Assembly: GCA_031550125.1 (NCBI GenBank)
Contig: JAVBOW010000002.1
Span: forward strand, 62,001-126,000
Length of the DNA stretch: 64,000 bases
DNA from: JAVBOW01 sp031550125
Lineage (GTDB): Bacteria; Bacteroidota; Bacteroidia; Bacteroidales; Rikenellaceae
Direction of reading: 5' to 3'
Position 1 is the first letter of the stretch. Each line of letters starts with the position of its first letter. This document shows, piece by piece, positions 59,877 through 64,000 of this stretch. The translations under genes were made by a program, and so were the position numbers. The notes below the pieces were generated by a model that did no database searches, was not told where the DNA came from, and saw only the letters and a list, made by a program, of their open reading frames with translations.

Positions 59877-61214
59877 TTATTCGGTCAATTTATTTTCGGC
59901 GTCACGCACCCGTTGGAAATTGAAACCGGCCGTCACCTGGTCCATCAGCGCGGCTATCTGCGCCGTACACAGGTTTCCCATGCTACCCTCGTGGGTGTGG
60001 CTCACGTATTTTTCCGGGGCGAAGTCGCCGCGCTCTATGGCCAACCCCACATTCCTGTACGCCTCGCGGAAAGGCATGCCGTCCAGCACCATGCGGTTTA
60101 CCTGCTCCACGCTGAAGAGGTAGTCGTAACGCGCATCGTCCAGGATGCCGTCGTTCACGGATACGTTTTCCAGCATCATGCGGCACATGGACAGCATGTC
60201 GCGCATCTGCCCGACGGCCGGAAACAGCACCTCCTTGAGGAGCTGCAGGTCGCGGTTGTAGCCCGGGGGCAGGTTGGTTTGCAACATCGTTATCTGATTT
60301 GGCAGGGCCTGCATCAGGTTGCAGCGGCCCCTCATTATCTCCCACACGTCGGGATTCTTCTTGTGGGGCATTATGCTCGACCCGGTGGTCAGCTCCGGAG
60401 GATACGATATGAAAGCGAAATTCTGACTAAGGAACAGGGTGTTATCCATGGCCAGGCGTCCCAGGGTGGAGGCCACCGAGGCGAGGGCCTGCGCCACTAC
60501 CCTCTCGGTTTTGCCGCGCCCCATCTGGGCGTACACCACGTTGTAGTCCATAGAGTCGAATCCGAGCAACTCGGTAGTCATACTCCTGTCCAGCGGGAAC
60601 GACGAGCCGTAGCCGGCGGCAGACCCCAGCGGATTGCGATTGCATATCTTATATGCGGCAAGCAATATCTGCATATCGTCCACCAGGCTCTCCGCATAGG
60701 CCCCGAACCAAAGCCCGAAAGACGACGGCATGGCCACCTGGAGATGTGTGTAACCCGGCATGAGGATATCCTTGTGGCGCTCCGAAAGCGTTTGCAACAG
60801 CGCGAAAAGCTCCTGCACCCCTTCCACCACGGCCCGTATCTCGCCGCGCAGGAAGATGCGCAGGTCCACCAGCACCTGATCGTTGCGCGAGCGGCCGCTG
60901 TGGATCTTCTTGCCCGCTTCGCCCAGGCGCTCGGTAAGCATGAATTCAACCTGCGAATGTATATCCTCTATACCCTCCTCGACGGTTATACCGCCGCTCA
61001 CGGCCTCTTTGTACAACGCTTTGAGTTCACGCTGCACAGCCTCGAGGTCGCCGGCGTCCATAAGCCCTATAGAGGCCAGCATGCGGGTGTGGGCCAGCGA
61101 ACCGAGTATGTCGGCGCGGGCCAGCAGGGCGTCCATGTCGCGGTCGGCCCCCACGGTGAAGCGCTCCACCGCGGCGTTGCCGTCCAGGCCTTTAGACCAG
61201 AGTTTTCTTGCCAT
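59877..61214 (-). CDS. argH: Argininosuccinate lyase
   Basis: A 445-residue lyase cleaving argininosuccinate to arginine and fumarate. The superfamily signature GSSIMPHKKNPDVWE is at about 283-297; SGRSRNDQVLVDLRI and PGYTHLQVAMPSSFG are the other conserved regions. Full length. Its start overlaps the M20 deacylase stop by one base, so both are made from one message. Confidence 0.96.
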   Translation of the reverse strand: MARKLWSKGLDGNAAVERFTVGADRDMDALLARADILGSLAHTRMLASIGLMDAGDLEAVQRELKALYKEAVSGGITVEEGIEDIHSQVEFMLTERLGEAGKKIHSGRSRNDQVLVDLRIFLRGEIRAVVEGVQELFALLQTLSERHKDILMPGYTHLQVAMPSSFGLWFGAYAESLVDDMQILLAAYKICNRNPLGSAAGYGSSFPLDRSMTTELLGFDSMDYNVVYAQMGRGKTERVVAQALASVASTLGRLAMDNTLFLSQNFAFISYPPELTTGSSIMPHKKNPDVWEIMRGRCNLMQALPNQITMLQTNLPPGYNRDLQLLKEVLFPAVGQMRDMLSMCRMMLENVSVNDGILDDARYDYLFSVEQVNRMVLDGMPFREAYRNVGLAIERGDFAPEKYVSHTHEGSMGNLCTAQIAALMDQVTAGFNFQRVRDAENKLTE

Positions 61215-62272
61215 CAGAGTATGGTGTCTAATAATTTTATATACAATCCTATGCCTTCGCTTATCTCGTCGAGGCGCACGAATTCGTCAGCCGTATGCGA
61301 GCGGGCCGAATCGCCGGGACCCATTTTTAGCGAGGGTACGCTCAGGAAAGCCTGGTCGGAGGTTGTGGGCGATCCGTAACATGTGCGTCCAAGGGCCACG
61401 CCTGCCCGCACTACCGGATGGCTGCGCGGGATGGACGATGGGCGGAGTCTAAGCGACCTGGGCGTAACCTCGCACTCCACGCGGCGGCGCACCTCTTCCA
61501 CCACCTCCTCGTTCGTGTAACGATCCGTTACCCTCACGTCCACCGTGAAACGACACTCGGCAGGCACCACGTTGTGTTGCGTACCTGCGTCTATCATGGT
61601 GACGCTCATTTTCACCTGGCCGAAATCTTCCGACACTCGCTCGAAACGGTAAGTGCGGAACCACTCAATATCTTTTATCGCCCTGTATATGGCGTTGTCG
61701 CCCTCTTCCCTTGCGGCGTGTCCAGCGCGGCCGCGGGCCACGCAGTCCAGCACCACCAGCCCGCGCTCGGCCACGGCCAGCTGCATTCCGGTTGGCTCGC
61801 CCACTATGGCAAAATCCAGCGGTCCAAGCTGAGGAATGACGCTCTCCAGGCCGCCCGCACCGCTTATCTCCTCCTCGGCCGTTATGGCCACGCAAAGGTT
61901 GTATCGCATATCTCCGCGCAAGTAGTTGTGGCGGAAAAGAGCCAGCAGAGACACGACGCTCGCCCCGGCGTCGTTGCTTCCCAACCCGAAGAGGCGGCCG
62001 TCCTCTACGACAGGTTCGAAGGGATTGCGCGTGTAGGCCGGATTTGGGGCCACGGTGTCATGGTGCGAGTTGAGCAGAACGGTAGGCTTGGCCGGATCGT
62101 AATGCAGGTTGAAAGCCCATACGTTGTTGCCCGAGCGATGCACCCGAGTCACGCCGATGCTTTTCAGAAATGCGGCTATAAGCTCCGCCGTCCCCTCTTC
62201 GCGCCTGCTCGGAGAGGGGATGGCTATCATTTTTTCAAGCAACGCCACGGCGTCGCGGCACAGGCTCTCCAT
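61214..62272 (-). CDS. M20 family deacylase of arginine synthesis
   Basis: A 352-residue zinc amidohydrolase. Metal and catalytic motifs: LLNSHHDTVAPN (about 67-78), GLGSNDAGAS, AITAEEEISGAGG and VGEPTG. The lid domain includes RAGHAAREEGDNAIY. Immediate coupling to argH suggests N-acetylornithine or N-acetyl/succinyl-citrulline deacylation; Bacteroidota use acylated citrulline intermediates, so ArgE-type deacylation of acylcitrulline is plausible. The exact substrate cannot be read from sequence; DapE-like activity is less likely. Confidence 0.87.
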   Translation of the reverse strand: MESLCRDAVALLEKMIAIPSPSRREEGTAELIAAFLKSIGVTRVHRSGNNVWAFNLHYDPAKPTVLLNSHHDTVAPNPAYTRNPFEPVVEDGRLFGLGSNDAGASVVSLLALFRHNYLRGDMRYNLCVAITAEEEISGAGGLESVIPQLGPLDFAIVGEPTGMQLAVAERGLVVLDCVARGRAGHAAREEGDNAIYRAIKDIEWFRTYRFERVSEDFGQVKMSVTMIDAGTQHNVVPAECRFTVDVRVTDRYTNEEVVEEVRRRVECEVTPRSLRLRPSSIPRSHPVVRAGVALGRTCYGSPTTSDQAFLSVPSLKMGPGDSARSHTADEFVRLDEISEGIGLYIKLLDTIL

Positions 62273-62278
62273 ATAACG

Positions 62279-63016
62279 TTATTTTTTAGCGGACCTCTGC
62301 CTGACGGTCTCGAAAAGCATCACGGCGGCGGCGGCCGACACGTTGAGCGACCCCACTTTGCCCTTCATGGGAATGGACACATAGCCGTCGCATATCTTCA
62401 GCACCTCTTTGGATATCCCCTGATCCTCGCTTCCAAGGATCAGCACGGTGGGTTTGTCCATGTCGTAATAGAAAATCTCCTTGTTGGCCTTCTCGTCGGC
62501 GGCCACGGCCTGCAATCCCGCAGCCTGGAGCGTACGTATGGCGTTGCGGACGCTGCCCACGCGGCATACAGGGATTATGTTGAGCGCCCCGGCCGAGCTT
62601 TTCACCGCCTCTGCGTTCACCGGGGCGGAGTTCTTTACCGGCATGATAAGACCGTGCGCCCCGGCGCACTCCGCGCTCCGGGCTATAGCCCCGAAGTTAC
62701 GGATGTCCGTCACCCCGTCGCACAAGACCAGCAGCGGCGTCTCACCCTCGGGGACCGAGTCCAACATATCCTGCAGATCTACATAGCCTATGGCGGCCAT
62801 CCGCGCCACCACGCCCTGGTGGACGCCGCGGGTAAGGTAATCGAGCTTTTCGCCCGGCACCTCCTGCGAGGATATGTGTTCACGGCGGCAGAGGTCGCGC
62901 AGTTCGACCAAAAGCTGCCCGTCGGCTCCTTTCTTAAAGTATACCTTCTCTATCTGGCGGCCCGCCTCGATGGCTTCCGCAACGGGACGGATGCCGAATA
63001 TTATGTTCTTTTCCAT
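62279..63016 (-). CDS. rlmB: 23S rRNA (guanosine(2251)-2'-O)-methyltransferase
   Basis: A 245-residue SPOUT methyltransferase. An N-terminal L30e-like substrate-binding domain opens with IIFGIRPVAEAIEAG. The knot domain has DGVTDIRNFGAIARSAECAGAHG, LILGSEDQGIS and VSIPMKGKVGSLNVSAAAAVMLFE, the three SpoU motifs. RlmB methylates G2251 in the P loop of 23S rRNA; TrmH-type activity on tRNA is the alternative. Confidence 0.92.
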   Translation of the reverse strand: MEKNIIFGIRPVAEAIEAGRQIEKVYFKKGADGQLLVELRDLCRREHISSQEVPGEKLDYLTRGVHQGVVARMAAIGYVDLQDMLDSVPEGETPLLVLCDGVTDIRNFGAIARSAECAGAHGLIMPVKNSAPVNAEAVKSSAGALNIIPVCRVGSVRNAIRTLQAAGLQAVAADEKANKEIFYYDMDKPTVLILGSEDQGISKEVLKICDGYVSIPMKGKVGSLNVSAAAAVMLFETVRQRSAKK

Positions 63017-63026
63017 TATGATTTTT

Positions 63027-64000
63027 TTACTCCGACGATATTATTTCCAGCTCGTAACTCAATTTTTCCCATTCGTGCATGGCCTTGTCCAGGCCGGCTT
63101 TCAGGGCGTTGTACTTTTCGAATGTCGCGGGGTCCGACATATCCACCCCGCTGGCCGCAGGGTCCGACAGGCGGGCGTCCCAGGCGGCTATCTCGGCCTC
63201 GATGGATGATATTTTCTCCTCGGCGGCCGCTACGGCGGCCTGCGCCTTGCGTACGGCACGGTCGTTCTCTTTTTTCTGGCGGTAGTCCCGCTTCTGCGCT
63301 GGGACTTCCGGGACGGCGGTAGCCGCGGGGGTTGCGGCCGAGGCGGCCCTGGCTGCTTTTGCGGACTGCGGCCGGGGTTCATTGCGGGCCTCTATCTCAC
63401 GCATCGACTCTATCTTGCGCTTTTCGAGGAAGTAGTATATCCCGCCAAGGTATTCCCTGACGGCTCCGTCGCGGAATTCGTATATCTTGTCCACCAGGCC
63501 GTCGAGGAATTCGCGGTCGTGCGACACCACCACCAGCGTGCCGTCGTATTTCTGCAGCGCGCCTTTGAGGATATCCTTCGAGCGCATGTCCATGTGGTTG
63601 GTCGGCTCGTCGAGTACGAGCATGTTGTATGGTTCCAGCATGAGGCGGGCCATAGCCAGGCGCGAGCGCTCGCCGCCCGACAACACCCTTACCTTTTTGT
63701 CTATATCCTCGCCGCGGAACAGGAACGCCCCGAGGATGTCGCGCAGGCGCGTGCGTATGTCGCCTACGGCTACGCGATCCAGGGTATCGAACACAGTGAA
63801 ATCGCCGTTCATCAGATCGTCCTGGTTTTGAGCGTAATAACCCGTGTTGACATTGTGTCCTATACGTACCAGACCCTCCGTGGGCTGCAGCTCGCCGAGG
63901 AGCATTCGGGCGAAAGTGGTCTTCCCCTCGCCGTTCCGCCCCACCAGGGCTATCTTTTCGCCCTTCTCGACGTGGAACGTGGCTCCGGAGAATATTCTTT
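63027..64000 (-). CDS. ABC-F family ATPase, C-terminal part (runs off window)
   Basis: At least 324 codons of the second half of an ABC-F protein, open at the window edge. The second nucleotide-binding domain has Walker A VGRNGEGKTTF, signature LSGGERSRLAMARLM and Walker B MLVLDEPTNHMD, then a C-terminal coiled coil (KKENDRAVRKAQAAVAAAEEK). ABC-F proteins bind the ribosomal E site and ease stalling; some protect from antibiotics. The first domain and linker lie outside, so housekeeping (Uup/YheS-like) and resistance types cannot be separated. 10 bp upstream of rlmB. Confidence 0.92.
   Translation of the reverse strand, partial: RIFSGATFHVEKGEKIALVGRNGEGKTTFARMLLGELQPTEGLVRIGHNVNTGYYAQNQDDLMNGDFTVFDTLDRVAVGDIRTRLRDILGAFLFRGEDIDKKVRVLSGGERSRLAMARLMLEPYNMLVLDEPTNHMDMRSKDILKGALQKYDGTLVVVSHDREFLDGLVDKIYEFRDGAVREYLGGIYYFLEKRKIESMREIEARNEPRPQSAKAARAASAATPAATAVPEVPAQKRDYRQKKENDRAVRKAQAAVAAAEEKISSIEAEIAAWDARLSDPAASGVDMSDPATFEKYNALKAGLDKAMHEWEKLSYELEIISSE

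Overview
This window is chromosomal DNA from a member of the Bacteroidota, most likely Bacteroidales and plausibly an Alistipes-like Rikenellaceae. The evidence is the set of gene families (DUF4270 lipoprotein, DUF3098, DUF4271, DUF3467, glycine-lipid acyltransferases, PASTA-bearing FtsI, class II NrdJ), the near absence of Shine-Dalgarno sequences, several promoters of the Bacteroidota TTTG-N19/20-TAnnTTTG type, high GC, and heavy use of the isoleucine codon ATA. The genus is an inference; the phylum is well supported. No plasmid, prophage, intact insertion sequence or CRISPR array was seen. Most of the window is core genome, with accessory signal confined to spacers, a tRNA locus and a sulfatase/rhamnosidase pair.

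Layout. 1-11680 is read leftward: a partial Crp/Fnr regulator, topA, a DUF4270 lipoprotein with a one-domain GT5 glycosyltransferase, queA, and the envelope group yfhO-like/ftsX/DUF3098/uppP/truB. 11720-16233 is read rightward from a near-consensus promoter: polyprenyl diphosphate synthase, a GT-C membrane glycosyltransferase, a GtrA protein and a UDP-galactopyranose-mutase-like flavoprotein. These look like one lipid-linked sugar module. 16241-18010 (leftward) is an N-acyltransferase/O-acyltransferase pair matching glycine-lipid synthesis. 18345-26016 is a broken division cluster (rsmH, ftsL-like, ftsI) continuing into mqnE, a three-PASTA membrane protein, an RluD-type pseudouridine synthase and birA.

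26367-30648 holds folB, B12-dependent nrdJ and a DUF418 membrane protein. 31062-34018 holds dnaK, a small HTH-like protein with its own promoter and palindrome, and a DUF3467 protein. 34124-39929 is a rightward run: membrane protein, S41 protease, histidine kinase, DUF4271, hemD with a basic tail, rnpA and yidD. 39930-40760 is a spacer-rich locus with tRNA-Thr, tRNA-Gly and tRNA-Tyr (leftward) and elaborate inverted-repeat structures. Then come a small membrane protein, an L-threonine-dehydrogenase-like SDR, a Ser-type sulfatase and a convergent GH78 rhamnosidase.

46622-51035 (leftward) is rpsO-pnp and a TPR/OmpA-like lipoprotein. 51329-57725 (rightward) is nfeD, apbE, a diacylglycerol-kinase-like gene, murA (with Asp in place of the catalytic Cys) and pckA. 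57903-64000 (leftward) is a compact run of an ABC-F ATPase, rlmB, an M20 deacylase, argH, an S41-like protease and a YgjP-like metallopeptidase.

Two dispersed non-coding repeat families occupy spacers: one of up to about 190 bp (six copies, often next to terminators) and one of about 40 bp (four copies). Together with the branched structure directly 3' of tRNA-Thr and the four-gene sugar-lipid operon, they are the best candidates for undescribed biology here.
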